NCBI RefSeq assembly: GCF_902459565.1 | Contig: NZ_CABPSN010000001.1 | Location: 1,178,001-1,242,000 of the forward strand | From: Pandoraea aquatica | GTDB taxonomy: Bacteria > Pseudomonadota > Gammaproteobacteria > Burkholderiales > Burkholderiaceae | Reading direction: 5' to 3' | Length of the DNA stretch: 64,000 nt | Shown here: in pieces, positions 34,086 through 43,140 of the stretch | Layout of the letters: the number at the start of each line of letters is the position of its first letter | Position numbering within the stretch: the first letter of the stretch is position 1 | Notes under the pieces: model-generated | What the model saw: only the letters and a program-made list of their open reading frames with translations | Told to the model about the DNA's origin: nothing | The model's database searches: none | Translations under genes and position numbers: made by a program

Positions 34086-35166
34086 AGAAATGGTCCAGAA
34101 GCGCGGGGCGCTCAGCGCCGAGAATCCAAGGCGCGATGGTTTCACAGTGAGCGGCGGCAAGCGTCACGCCGCTGTGGCAGGTCGCGAGGAACGCGCCGGG
34201 ACAAGACTCGGAGGCTTCGTAGATCGGCAGGCCGTCGCCCGTCATCACGCGCAACGCACCCCACGCGCGCACGACGCGCACATTCTTGAGGATGGGGAAC
34301 GGCGCGATGCCGCGTCGCGCGATGTCGGCCAGCACGTCCGGCGTCACACCATCGTTGAAGCCGACGTCCTCGGCCGAGTCGCCGAGCATGACTGAGCCTT
34401 CGACGGTCTGGCGCACGTAAATCGTCGGATAGTCGAGGAACGGTTTGACTCGCTCCGTCACGATGATCTGCCCGCGCAACGGCTTGACCGGCGCGCTCAG
34501 CCCCACCATCGGCGCGAGGTCGCGATTGCCCAGCCCTGCGGCAAGCACGACGCGCCCGGCTTCGAACGATGTGTCGCCCATGCTCACGCGAAACGCACCG
34601 CTGCCCAGTTGTCGGATGTCCGTCACCCGCAAGTTCGGCGCGTACTCGCCGCCCGCCTGCTCGAACGCGGCGAACAGCGCGCGCAGCGTGTACAGGGGGC
34701 TGACGTGTCCGTCGTTGGGCGAATAGATCGCACCGTACACGTCGGGGCCGACGGCGGGCAGACGTTCCGCCAGCGCATTGTGATCGAGCACTTCGTAGAC
34801 CAGCGCAGGCTCGGCCTCCTTGAGCTTGCGCATGCTCTCGACCTTGACGGCCAGTTCCTCGGCCGTCTGCGCGATGTTGAAGCCGCCGGGGCGTTGAAAG
34901 CCGACGTCCACACCGGTGCGTGCGAACAGCTCGTCGGCCATCCCCTGCCAGGTGTTCGCCGAGTGCAGCGACCAGCGGGCATAGTTGGTGCAGGTGCCTC
35001 CCTTGCCCTGCACCCAGACCAACCCGAAGTTGCCGCGCGCGGCTCTCAGCGAGTTGTCTTCGCCATCGCAAACGACGACGCGTTGTCCGCGCTTGGCAAG
35101 CCCGTAGGCGATTGCCATGCCGACGAGGCCACCGCCGATGACGGCGATATCGTATGTCTTTTGCAT
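34063..35166 (-). CDS. FAD-dependent amine/amino-acid oxidase, DAO family (HcnC/opine-oxidase subunit B-like)
   Basis: 367 residues. The FAD-binding IAVIGGGLVGMAIAYGLAKRG opens the protein, and the C-terminal segment ATCHSGVTLAAAH is the usual DAO-family ending near the flavin. It should catalyse dehydrogenation of a secondary or primary amine to an imine. Together with the HcnA- and HcnB-like subunits it forms a three-part dehydrogenase. The start codon lies 4 bases before the end of the preceding permease gene's stop, in a tightly packed operon. Opine, D-amino acid, glycine or hydroxyproline derivatives are all possible substrates. Confidence 0.9.
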   Translation of the reverse strand: MQKTYDIAVIGGGLVGMAIAYGLAKRGQRVVVCDGEDNSLRAARGNFGLVWVQGKGGTCTNYARWSLHSANTWQGMADELFARTGVDVGFQRPGGFNIAQTAEELAVKVESMRKLKEAEPALVYEVLDHNALAERLPAVGPDVYGAIYSPNDGHVSPLYTLRALFAAFEQAGGEYAPNLRVTDIRQLGSGAFRVSMGDTSFEAGRVVLAAGLGNRDLAPMVGLSAPVKPLRGQIIVTERVKPFLDYPTIYVRQTVEGSVMLGDSAEDVGFNDGVTPDVLADIARRGIAPFPILKNVRVVRAWGALRVMTGDGLPIYEASESCPGAFLATCHSGVTLAAAHCETIAPWILGAERPALLDHFYAKRFAA

Positions 35167-35169
35167 GTT

Positions 35170-35985
35170 TTAGTGATTTCCAACCAGAACCTTGTTCAAT
35201 CCGTAGATGCGGTCGAGGATCAGCATGACCGCCAGCGTCACCCCAACGAGCAACGTTGAAATCGCGGCGACGCTCGGATCGACCGTCTCGCTCATATTCA
35301 TGTAGATGCGCACGGGCAGCGTGATCGTCTCGGGCGACGTGACGAAAATCGTGGCCGTCAGCTCGTCGAAGCTGTTGATGAACGCCAGCACCCAGCCACC
35401 CGCCACGCCCGGCAGAATCGCGGGCAGCGTGATGCGACGGAACGTCGTCCAGCGCCCTGCCCCGAGCGAGCGCGCAGCACGCTCGCCTTCGTCGGCCTGC
35501 CCCACGAGCGCCGCCATGATCAGGCGCAGCGCATACGGGAAGATCAGCAGCGCATGGCACGCGACCAGACTCTCGAACGAGCCGCCCATGTCGAGCAGCG
35601 TGAACAGGCGCAGGAACGCAATGCCCAGCACCACCGGCGGAATCATCAGCGGCGAGAGCAGAAACGAGTTGATCGCGTCGCGCCCCGGGAAGCGGTAGCG
35701 CGCCAGTCCCATGGCGGTGGGCACGGCAAGCGCCGTCGACACCGTGGCCGACATCACACCCAGCCACAGACTCGTGCGCAACGCCGACTGAAAGTCCTCG
35801 TCGCTCATCAGCGATTCGAACCAGCGCAGCGAGAAGTGCTTCGTCGGAATCGAGAGGAAGTTGTCCGGCGTGAACGCCACCAGACACACGACGACCAGCG
35901 GCGCGAGGATAAAGACGAGAAACAGCACGTGGAACGCCAGCGCACCCGCGCCGTTGCGATCGTACTGAGCATCGAGCTGATTCAT
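35170..35985 (-). CDS. ABC transporter permease, PotC-like
   Basis: 271 residues with about six hydrophobic segments. The EAA loop that contacts the ATPase is visible as ARSLGAGRWTTFRRITLPAILPG. It resembles the PotC side of polyamine/opine-type importers. AGGT lies 8 bases before the ATG. It is 14 bases downstream of the partner permease. Confidence 0.93.
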   Translation of the reverse strand: MNQLDAQYDRNGAGALAFHVLFLVFILAPLVVVCLVAFTPDNFLSIPTKHFSLRWFESLMSDEDFQSALRTSLWLGVMSATVSTALAVPTAMGLARYRFPGRDAINSFLLSPLMIPPVVLGIAFLRLFTLLDMGGSFESLVACHALLIFPYALRLIMAALVGQADEGERAARSLGAGRWTTFRRITLPAILPGVAGGWVLAFINSFDELTATIFVTSPETITLPVRIYMNMSETVDPSVAAISTLLVGVTLAVMLILDRIYGLNKVLVGNH

Positions 35986-35999
35986 GTGATGACCTCCCG

Positions 36000-36938
36000 T
36001 CAGCCGAGACGGCGCGTGAAGCGCTTCTCAAGAGCGCGGTTGTAACCGCTGATGATGAGCACGTTGACGATCAGCAGCACGATGGCAATCGCCGCGCCCA
36101 GCGGCCAGTTCAGCGTGCCGAGGAATTCGTCGTACGCCGTGGTCGCCACCACTTTCAGACGGCGTCCACCGATGAGCGCCGGTGTTGCGAACGCACTCGC
36201 CGTGAGCGCGAACACGATCAGGCTGCCCGAGAGAATGCCCGGCGTGATCTGCGGCAGCACCACACGCCACATCACCGTCGCGCGACCTGCACCGAGCGAG
36301 CGGGCCGCATGCGCCACGGCGGGGTCCAGTCGCGTGAGCGATGTCCACACCGACAGCACCAGCAACGGCACGAGCACATGCACCAGCGCCACCGTGACCG
36401 CGCCCATCGTGAACAACATCTGCAACGGATGATCGATGAGGCCGAGCTTCGTGAGCACGGCATTGATCAGCCCTTCCCGACCGAGCAGGATCGACCAGCC
36501 GAGCGTGCGCACCACGACCGAGATCAGCAGCGGACCGAGCACGAGCACCAGACACAGCGAGCGCCACGGATCGCGCATGCGGAACAGAAAGTACGCCTCG
36601 GGCACACCGATCAGCACACACAGCAGCGTCACGCCGACCGACAGCAGCAACGTGCGCAGGAAAATCTCGTAGAAGTAGCTGTCCGTGAGAATGTCGACGT
36701 AATGCTGCAACGACACCGTCGGCAGAATGCCCCCCGAGTTCGGGTCGAAGCCGCGCAGGCTGAGAACGAACGTCAGCACGAGTGGCACGGCCAGCAGCAC
36801 GAGGAAGTACAGCGTCGCAGGCGCGACCAGCGTCCATGCCGAGCGACGCTGAGCGGCGATCTCGGGCGATACCGATGCCGAGGGCTTCGCTGCCTCCACC
36901 GTCGGCACGCCGGGTGGCGTAGACGTCGCGGCGTTCAT
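36000..36938 (-). CDS. ABC transporter permease, PotB-like
   Basis: 312 residues. A cytoplasmic N-terminal tail of about 30 residues is followed by six or so membrane segments. The EAA loop reads ARSLGAGRATVMWRVVLPQITPG. GGAGA precedes the ATG, which overlaps the ATPase stop (ATGA), so the two are coupled. It is the PotB-side permease of the same importer. Confidence 0.93.
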   Translation of the reverse strand: MNAATSTPPGVPTVEAAKPSASVSPEIAAQRRSAWTLVAPATLYFLVLLAVPLVLTFVLSLRGFDPNSGGILPTVSLQHYVDILTDSYFYEIFLRTLLLSVGVTLLCVLIGVPEAYFLFRMRDPWRSLCLVLVLGPLLISVVVRTLGWSILLGREGLINAVLTKLGLIDHPLQMLFTMGAVTVALVHVLVPLLVLSVWTSLTRLDPAVAHAARSLGAGRATVMWRVVLPQITPGILSGSLIVFALTASAFATPALIGGRRLKVVATTAYDEFLGTLNWPLGAAIAIVLLIVNVLIISGYNRALEKRFTRRLG

Positions 36939-38020
36939 GCGCTCTCCTGCACGAGACGCAGCGCGTCGTCGGCCCAGTCGAGACCGACGGCGTCGCCGTC
37001 GTTGGCCGCGACCGCACCGTCGTTCGACACGAGCACGCGCAGCTCACCCAGCGCGGTCGACACCGTCAGCACCCAGTGATTGCCGTGGAAGCTGCGCTGC
37101 GCGACACGTCCCGGCACACGCCCGGCGGTCGCCGACGTGAGTCGGATTCGCTCGGGACGAAGACAGAACGTGACAGCCGAATTCGCGGCCTCCGACGCCG
37201 CGAGACCCGCTTGTGCAGGCGACACCACCAGCCGCAGCCCTTGCACTTCCAGCAGCGCCACGCCACCGCGCACGTCGAGCTGACCGGTGATGAGATTGGT
37301 CTGTCCGATGAAGTTCGCGGCAAACGTCGCGCGCGGGTCTTCGTACACTTCGTGCGGCGTGTCGATGCGAACCACACGTCCCGCGTTGAGCAGCACCACC
37401 CGATCGCTGATCGCGAGCGCTTCGGCCTGATCGTGCGTGACCATGATCGTGGTCGTGCCGACCTTGCGCTGAATCGCGCGCAACTCGTCCTGCATCTGTT
37501 CGCGCAGCTTGGCGTCCAGATTCGAGAGCGGTTCGTCGAGCAACAGCACGGGCGGTGCAATGACCATCGCCCGTGCCAGCGCCACGCGCTGACGCTGCCC
37601 GCCCGAGAGTTCTCGGGGATAGCGTTGCGCGTGCGCACCGAGGTGCACAAGCTCCAGCGCGTCCTTCACGCGGCGTTGCTTCTCGCCGGCATCCACGCGT
37701 CGCATGTCCAGACCGAACGCCACGTTCTGCGCCACCGTCATGTGCGGAAACAGCGCGTAGCTCTGGAAGACGATGCCCAGCCCGCGCTTCTCGGGCGGCA
37801 CGGGTGTGAGGTCGCGGCCTTCGAGCAGAATCCGGCCGGACGTCGGTGCGACGAAGCCCGCGATCATCTGCAACGTGGTGGTCTTGCCGCAGCCCGACGG
37901 CCCCAGCAGGGAAATGAACTCGCCCTGCGCAATCGAGAGATCGACGCCCTCGACGGCCACCGTGTCGCCAAAGCGCTTGCCGAGATTTTCAACGCGTAAG
38001 TAAGGGGTGCTGGTGCTCAT
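36935..38020 (-). CDS. ABC transporter ATPase, PotA-like
   Basis: 361 residues. Walker A LGPSGCGKTTT, Q-loop FQSYALFPHMTV, signature LSGGQRQRVALARA, Walker B VLLLDEPLSNLD and switch His MVTHDQAEA are all intact. A C-terminal TOBE-like region follows, as in PotA/FbpC ATPases. It powers the importer encoded on either side. The ATG at 38020 was chosen; a TTG nine codons earlier is also open, and AGGAG lies 12 bases upstream of the ATG. Confidence 0.95.
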   Translation of the reverse strand: MSTSTPYLRVENLGKRFGDTVAVEGVDLSIAQGEFISLLGPSGCGKTTTLQMIAGFVAPTSGRILLEGRDLTPVPPEKRGLGIVFQSYALFPHMTVAQNVAFGLDMRRVDAGEKQRRVKDALELVHLGAHAQRYPRELSGGQRQRVALARAMVIAPPVLLLDEPLSNLDAKLREQMQDELRAIQRKVGTTTIMVTHDQAEALAISDRVVLLNAGRVVRIDTPHEVYEDPRATFAANFIGQTNLITGQLDVRGGVALLEVQGLRLVVSPAQAGLAASEAANSAVTFCLRPERIRLTSATAGRVPGRVAQRSFHGNHWVLTVSTALGELRVLVSNDGAVAANDGDAVGLDWADDALRLVQESA

Positions 38021-38068
38021 GTCGCTTGTGTTCTCCTTGCCGCTCAACGTCCGAATTCACTTAATGGC

Positions 38069-39133
38069 TTAGCGCTCGATCTGACGATTCCAGCGCTGCG
38101 TCCATTCGGCGCGCTTGGCGTTCACAACATCCCAGTCGACACGCACGAGCTTGTCGATCTGTGCAGGCGACGGTACGCGCGCGGCAATCGCCATCGACAA
38201 CTGGGTCTTCTTGTTGGACGGTGCGACGCCCTGGCTTTCAGCCAGCACGGCCTGCGTCTGCGGCGAGAGAATCATCTGGATGAACTTCTGCGCGAGCGCA
38301 TCGTTAGCCGACTTGTCGACCGCACACATACCCATACCGAGCGCGACTGCGCCTTCCTTCGGGTAGACGAACTCGACCGGAATGCCCTGCTGGCGCAGCG
38401 CCTGCACGCGGCCATTGCCCCACACGGCCAGCGCGACTTCGTCGGCCTGGAACAGTTCGGCGATCTTGCCCGGCGACGGATCGAACGACAGCACGTTCGG
38501 CGCGATCTTCTCCATCTCCTTGAAGCCCGGATCGATGTTGCTGTCGCTACCGCCGTTAAGCTTCGACTCGACGAGCAACGCGTGCAGACCGTACGTGTTC
38601 TTGATGCTCGGCATCACGAGCTTGCCCTTGTACTTCGGGTCGGAGAGTTCCTTCCACGACGTCGGTGCCGGCCATCCCTTCGACTGGAACAGACGCGTGT
38701 TGTAGGCGATGCCGGTCGCAATCAGACCGGCCGCCACGGCGTTGCCGTTCTTGAACTTCGCGATGTCGTAGAGATCCTGATAGACCGGGGCGTCGGCGAG
38801 CTTGCCGCAGAAGCCCATCTGGATCGCCTGATACATCGGGCCGTCGTCGAGGAAGACCACGTCCATGCCTGCCTTGCCCTTTTGCGCCTGAAGCTTCGCG
38901 AGCGTCGTCGTCGAGTCGCCCGGCACGATCACAACCTTGGTGCCCGGGTTGGCCCGTTCGAAGCCGGGAATGACGTCTTTCTTCAGCATCTGTTCGAACG
39001 AACCGCCGTACGCGCCGACATACAACGTCGTATCGGCATGTGCGGCGGAAGCGCCAAAAACCAATCCCGCACCGACAGAAATCGCGGCGGCGCGGCCAAG
39101 CTTACGAAGCGTTTGGGGGACGACAGTCTTCAT
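38069..39133 (-). CDS. Periplasmic substrate-binding protein, spermidine/putrescine (PotD)-like
   Basis: 354 residues with a clear Sec signal peptide: basic MKTVVPQTLRKLGR, a hydrophobic core and a likely cleavage at AHA-DT near residue 33. The mature protein begins TLYVGAYGGSFEQ, typical of the PotD/opine-binding group. It is the first gene of the importer/oxidase operon. GGAG precedes the ATG. The ligand cannot be read from sequence; the downstream amine oxidase suggests an amino-acid derivative or opine rather than a simple polyamine. Confidence 0.94.
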   Translation of the reverse strand: MKTVVPQTLRKLGRAAAISVGAGLVFGASAAHADTTLYVGAYGGSFEQMLKKDVIPGFERANPGTKVVIVPGDSTTTLAKLQAQKGKAGMDVVFLDDGPMYQAIQMGFCGKLADAPVYQDLYDIAKFKNGNAVAAGLIATGIAYNTRLFQSKGWPAPTSWKELSDPKYKGKLVMPSIKNTYGLHALLVESKLNGGSDSNIDPGFKEMEKIAPNVLSFDPSPGKIAELFQADEVALAVWGNGRVQALRQQGIPVEFVYPKEGAVALGMGMCAVDKSANDALAQKFIQMILSPQTQAVLAESQGVAPSNKKTQLSMAIAARVPSPAQIDKLVRVDWDVVNAKRAEWTQRWNRQIER

Positions 39134-39183
39134 CGGGAAGCTCCTTGCGTGATGCAGTGTTATGTGATGTTATGGCCCGGCAT

Positions 39184-39219
39184 TACGAAAAAAATTGAAA
39201 CTATTGCGTGGTTTTCGTA
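39184..39219. promoter_or_regulatory. Inverted repeat, candidate LysR-regulator operator
   Basis: TACGAAAA (39184-39191) and TTTTCGTA (39212-39219) form a perfect 8-base inverted repeat with a 20-base spacer. It lies in the divergent gap between the binding-protein gene and the LysR-type gene. LysR regulators usually bind such dyads between divergent promoters. Confidence 0.5.
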
Positions 39220-39305
39220 GGGTCATTTTCGACACACGCACGGTCAAATCACATTTTTTTGCTCCGCCATACGCAAATGTTATGGGGGAGCGGAGACAAG
39301 CTTCG

Positions 39306-40196
39306 ATGAAGATCCGGCAGTTGGAGGCCTTTCGCGCGCTGATCCTGCGTCAGACGGTCACGCGCGCGGCGGACATGCTCCACATCTCGCAACCGGCGGT
39401 CACGCGGCTGATCAACGATCTGGAAGCCGACGTAGGGTTTTCCTTATTCGACCGGAGCAACGGCCGGCTCAATCCAACACCCGAGGCGATGGTGCTGTTC
39501 GAGGAAGTGGAGCGCTCGTTTGCGGGCATCGACCGCATTGCGCAGACCGCCGAGCAGATCAAATCGCTGCGACGCGGCTCGCTGCACATCGCGGGCGCGC
39601 CGGCACTGGCGCTGGAGTTCTTGCCCACCACGCTGACGGGCTTCATGCGCGAGCATCCCGGCGTGAGCACGACGCTGCTGATTCACGCGTCGAGCATCGT
39701 GGTGGACATGGTGGTCGGGCGACGTTGCGATGTCGGCTTCATCGCGCACCCGCTCACGCACGCGGGGGCCAATGTCGAGACACTGCACCGCGCGCCCATG
39801 CGCTGCATCCTGCCGTTGGGCCATCGCCTCGCCGACCGGGACGTGATCCGCCCGGAAGACCTGCGCGACGAATCGTTCATTTCCTATCCGAAGGAATTCG
39901 ATAACCGGATGTACATCGACCGGCTCTTTGCCGAGCGCCAGATCGACCGGGTGATGAGCGCGGAATCCCAGTTGTCGGCGGCGATATGCGTGCTGGTCCA
40001 GCATGGCGCAGGGGTGGCGATCATCGATCAGGTGACGGCGCGCTATGCGGCCGGTCGCGTGCTGGTCAAACCGTTCGAGCCGGTCGTCATGTCGGGCTTC
40101 TCGCTGGTCACGTCTACACAGCATCCGCCGTCGCGGCTCGCACAGGCATTCGTCGACTACACGAAGCAGCGCATGGTCGAGCTGCTGGCCGACTGA
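39306..40196 (+). CDS. LysR-type transcriptional regulator
   Basis: 296 residues. The N-terminal winged helix-turn-helix is visible in RQLEAFRALILRQTVTRAAD and HISQPAVTRLINDLE. A substrate-binding effector domain follows. It is similar in plan to OccR/NocR-type regulators of opine operons. It diverges from the importer-oxidase operon and most likely controls it in response to the transported compound. The ATG at 39306 matches the normal LysR start (MKIRQLEAFR); earlier in-frame codons add an unlikely extension. Confidence 0.94.
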   Translation: MKIRQLEAFRALILRQTVTRAADMLHISQPAVTRLINDLEADVGFSLFDRSNGRLNPTPEAMVLFEEVERSFAGIDRIAQTAEQIKSLRRGSLHIAGAPALALEFLPTTLTGFMREHPGVSTTLLIHASSIVVDMVVGRRCDVGFIAHPLTHAGANVETLHRAPMRCILPLGHRLADRDVIRPEDLRDESFISYPKEFDNRMYIDRLFAERQIDRVMSAESQLSAAICVLVQHGAGVAIIDQVTARYAAGRVLVKPFEPVVMSGFSLVTSTQHPPSRLAQAFVDYTKQRMVELLAD

Positions 40197-40214
40197 GCCC
40201 AACCGAGCCCGATG

Positions 40215-40241
40215 GGCCGATGCTGCAGGGCGACATCGGCC
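40215..40241 (+). terminator. Candidate stem-loop after the LysR gene
   Basis: GGCCGATG (40215-40222) pairs with CATCGGCC (40234-40241) around an 11-base loop, 19 bases past the stop codon. There is no U-tract, so termination is only possible. I saw nothing else clear from here to 40494. Confidence 0.35.
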
Positions 40242-40494
40242 ACCCCGCCCCAAACCGATGCGTCGTTGCCCCAACGTTGGGCGCTCACATCAGGACTTTC
40301 CGTTTACGTCAACTAGCATCCCTACGCATTGCGCCTCGATGCAGCAAGCCTTCAACAGGCCGATGCAAATTCCTCAAGTTTCTTTTGGTGGACTGAAGTG
40401 TTTTAAGCATGACAACGCGATTTCCGACAATTTTTCTTTCGGGCGCGCCAGATGCATGAAACAACGAATTCGAGTTCGGCAACAGGAGCATGAA

Positions 40495-41262
40495 GTGAAG
40501 TTTGCAGTTCTTACGTCAGACATCGGGCTCTTCGAGGCCATCCGCCAACGCCTCAGCGCCGACGGCGACTGCCAGCGCTTTGACGACGCCGCCCAATACC
40601 TTGTAGCCGCCTCGCGCATTCCGTACACGGCGGTGCTCGTCGATGCGGCGCTGGGCCCTCTCGACTTGCAGGGCGTGCTCGCCCGCCGCCGCGGCACGCG
40701 CAGTGCCGGCGCGCTGGTCATCGGTTTCGGCACCCCGTCGTGGATGCTCGACCTGTCGTTTCGCGCCGGTTGCGACGACGTGCTCCCCTTCCCTGTAGAC
40801 GTGGCCGAGTTGCAGACCCGTCTGGCGATGACGCTGCACCGGCGTGCCTCGGCCAACGCGGCCCGCAGCGAAGACTTGCTGGAAGTCGGGACCTATCAGC
40901 TCGACCGTGGCCGCGACACGGTGGCGGTCGGGGGCATCGAAGTCGAACTGACGGCGCGCGAGTTCGCGCTGGCGTGGCTGCTCTTCTCGGCCCCGGACAT
41001 GCGGGTGAGCCGCGCGCGCATCGCCTCGCTGATCTGGCGCAGCGACGAAGCGTCGGCGGCGCGCAGCATCGAGCAGCACGTCTATTTGCTGCGCAACCGC
41101 CTCGGCTTGCGCGGCGAACACGGCCTCGTGCTGCGCGCCGTGTACGGCGGCGGCTACTGCCTCGGCGCGCGCCCGCAACGCTCACGCAGCGCGGTCCGTA
41201 GTACGCGCGCCACAGGCGTCGCCTCACACACGCAGTCCTTGCCTGAAGTCTCTCGCGATTGA
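40495..41262 (+). CDS. Orphan OmpR-type response-regulator-like transcription factor (atypical receiver)
   Basis: 255 residues. The C-terminal half is a winged-helix DNA-binding domain of the OmpR type (ELTAREFALAWLLFSAPD, then SIEQHVYLLRNRLGL and VYGGGYCL). The N-terminal half resembles a receiver: AVLTSDIGLFEAI at strand 1 and an Asp in VLVDAALGP where the phosphate acceptor should be. The usual acidic pair is reduced and the conserved Lys near GCDDVLPFPVD is replaced, so normal phosphorylation is doubtful. The GTG at 40495 has AGGAG 6 bases upstream; an ATG at 40456 has no such site. No histidine kinase gene is nearby. Target genes are unknown. Confidence 0.85.
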   Translation: MKFAVLTSDIGLFEAIRQRLSADGDCQRFDDAAQYLVAASRIPYTAVLVDAALGPLDLQGVLARRRGTRSAGALVIGFGTPSWMLDLSFRAGCDDVLPFPVDVAELQTRLAMTLHRRASANAARSEDLLEVGTYQLDRGRDTVAVGGIEVELTAREFALAWLLFSAPDMRVSRARIASLIWRSDEASAARSIEQHVYLLRNRLGLRGEHGLVLRAVYGGGYCLGARPQRSRSAVRSTRATGVASHTQSLPEVSRD

Positions 41263-41360
41263 TAAGCTCTCGCCCGGCCCGCTGGCGGACGCTCGGCGTC
41301 CGGCAGCGCACGCGCCATTCAGGGCGGACGCAAGTCAATAAAGACAACAGAGACAACGAT

Positions 41361-41837
41361 ATGCTGCAACGCAGGACCCATGGAACGGCACGCAAGGCCG
41401 CCGTCGCGCTGATGATGTTCGCGCTGTACACCGGTGGCGCAAGCGCCGCAGCGCTCCACCCCATCAAGGTGAACAAGCAGGAACTTGCGGGCCCGGTCTT
41501 CGACCGCGACGACGCCGTGCATGAAAACGAAGACGGCAACGACACCGTCGACGTCACCACCTTCACCTCGCCCGACAAGGTGTTCCAGACCGGCGTGTTC
41601 AAGTCTGGCCCCGTGCGCGAAGAAATTCGCTCTGCCCCCGGCTACCCTTACACCGAACTGCTCGTGTTCCTGAGCGGCGGTGCGAAGTTCACGTCGAGCG
41701 ACGGCTCGGTCGTGGAAGCTGGCCCGGGCGAAGCGGTCACGCTGCCCAAGGGCTGGACCGGCGTGTTCGAATCGAAGGGCTACACCAAGCTGTACGCCGT
41801 GTACGACACCGACGCGCCTTCGCACATCGATAAGTAA
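41361..41837 (+). CDS. Secreted cupin-domain protein
   Basis: 158 residues. A signal peptide is visible (basic MLQRRTHGTARK, hydrophobic core, likely cleavage after GGASAA near residue 30). The rest is a small beta-rich cupin of the DUF861/Cupin_3 type: YPYTELLVFLSGGAKFTSS and the later VEAGPGEAVTLPKGWTGVF carry the paired cupin motifs. Metal-binding His residues typical of canonical cupins are not obvious. Its role is unknown. It is followed by a strong stem-loop. Confidence 0.8.
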   Translation: MLQRRTHGTARKAAVALMMFALYTGGASAAALHPIKVNKQELAGPVFDRDDAVHENEDGNDTVDVTTFTSPDKVFQTGVFKSGPVREEIRSAPGYPYTELLVFLSGGAKFTSSDGSVVEAGPGEAVTLPKGWTGVFESKGYTKLYAVYDTDAPSHIDK

Positions 41838-41862
41838 CATCGCCTGAACCGGCACCACAAAT

Positions 41863-41903
41863 GCGAAGCGGCCCGTCACCGATAAAGTGACGGGCCGCTT
41901 CGC
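41863..41903. terminator. Strong stem-loop between convergent genes
   Basis: A perfect 17-base-pair stem (41863-41879 with 41887-41903) closes a 7-base loop between the cupin gene and the convergent P450 gene. Only short A and T runs flank it (AAAT and TTTG), but stem strength and position argue for a bidirectional terminator. Confidence 0.8.
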
Positions 41904-41940
41904 TTTGAACGATCGGGTCGAGACCGTCGGAACTCGGTCT

Positions 41941-43140
41941 TCAGTAGTTCGCCATCAACGACGCCACGCCGCGAAGGCTGTGACGGCGATGCCAGCGCAA
42001 GTCGTCCAGACCGGTGATCTCCAGGTTCGGGAAGCTGCTGAGCAGCTTGTCGAGCGCGATTTGCAGCGTGGCCGTCGCGAGCCGCGCGCCGAGACAGTGG
42101 TGGATGCCCGCACTGAACGAGATCAGACGACCGTGGTTCTCGCGCCGGATATCGAACCGGTCGGGGTTGTCGAACTTCGCCGGATCGCGGTTGGCCGCAC
42201 CCAGCAGCATGAACACCGTCGTGCCGGTCTCGAGCGCGACGTCGCCCACACGCACCGGCGAGAGCGCCGTGCGCGCGACCATCTGCACGGAACTATCGAA
42301 GCGCATCGCCTCGACAACGGCCCCCTGCGTGAGCGACGGGTCGCTGCGAAGCTGCTGCCACTGCGCCGGATCGCGATACAGATGGATCAGCGCATTGCCC
42401 AGCATGTTCGACGTCGTCTCGTGTCCCGCCACGAACAGCAGCAGCATGTTCGCGACGATTTCCTCGTCCGACAGACCACCCTCGCCGCTCGTGGCGACAA
42501 TCAGCGCAGAGAGCAGATCGTCGCCCGGCTGACGGCGACGGGCGCGCAGCAGCCGGTCGAAATACGATTCGAGCGTCACCGCGCCCTTGTTGGCGTCGGC
42601 CAGCCCGGCTTCGTCGAGCGGCGCGAGATCGAATGCGCGCACCAGCGCGGCGGCACTGTCCCCGAGCACCTGCCCGTCCGCCAGCGGCACGTCGAGCAAA
42701 CGGCAGATGATGCGCAACGGCAGCGGCGTGCAGTAAGCCGACATCAGGTCGACGGGCCCGCCCGCGGGCATCGCTTCGATGAGACTGGCGGCCTGACGAT
42801 GCATGTCGCCCGAGAGGTCTTCGATGCGACGCGCGTTGAACGAGTGCATCAGCAGCGTGCGCAAGCGGGTATGTTCCGGCGGATTCGCCATCAGGAACAT
42901 GCGGCTGATGGCACGAAACACCGGTTGCTCGACGGCCAGCGGGCCATAGCGCGCGATCACACTCGGCATGTATGCCTTGCCCATGCGGCGATCGTGCAGC
43001 AGCGCTTCGATGAGGTCGTAGCGCCCCGTCATCATCAACGACGGGCCGATGGGTACCAGATCGCCTGCCTGGCGCAAACGTTCGTAGATCGGATAAGGGT
43101 TATCGAAAAATGCGGGGGACGAAAAATCAGCGAGATTCAT
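41941..43140 (-). CDS. Cytochrome P450 (class I bacterial type)
   Basis: 399 residues, normal for a soluble bacterial P450. Visible motifs: I-helix LLLFVAGHETTSNML with the oxygen-activating acid-Thr pair, the ExxR motif in EAMRFDS, and the heme-ligand loop FSAGIHHCLGARLA. It would hydroxylate a small organic molecule using an external ferredoxin system; no ferredoxin or reductase gene is adjacent. The ATG at 43140 lies 14 bases inside the end of the anti-sigma gene and has no Shine-Dalgarno sequence, so its translation probably depends on that gene. This places it in one operon with an ECF sigma factor and its anti-sigma. Confidence 0.95.
   Translation of the reverse strand: MNLADFSSPAFFDNPYPIYERLRQAGDLVPIGPSLMMTGRYDLIEALLHDRRMGKAYMPSVIARYGPLAVEQPVFRAISRMFLMANPPEHTRLRTLLMHSFNARRIEDLSGDMHRQAASLIEAMPAGGPVDLMSAYCTPLPLRIICRLLDVPLADGQVLGDSAAALVRAFDLAPLDEAGLADANKGAVTLESYFDRLLRARRRQPGDDLLSALIVATSGEGGLSDEEIVANMLLLFVAGHETTSNMLGNALIHLYRDPAQWQQLRSDPSLTQGAVVEAMRFDSSVQMVARTALSPVRVGDVALETGTTVFMLLGAANRDPAKFDNPDRFDIRRENHGRLISFSAGIHHCLGARLATATLQIALDKLLSSFPNLEITGLDDLRWHRRHSLRGVASLMANY

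Noticed and set aside
34142-36031. Minus-strand frame of 629 codons across the oxidase and permease genes
   Set aside because: It is a shifted frame of two real genes on the same strand. Its translation is Arg/Ala/Gly-rich with no conserved motif.
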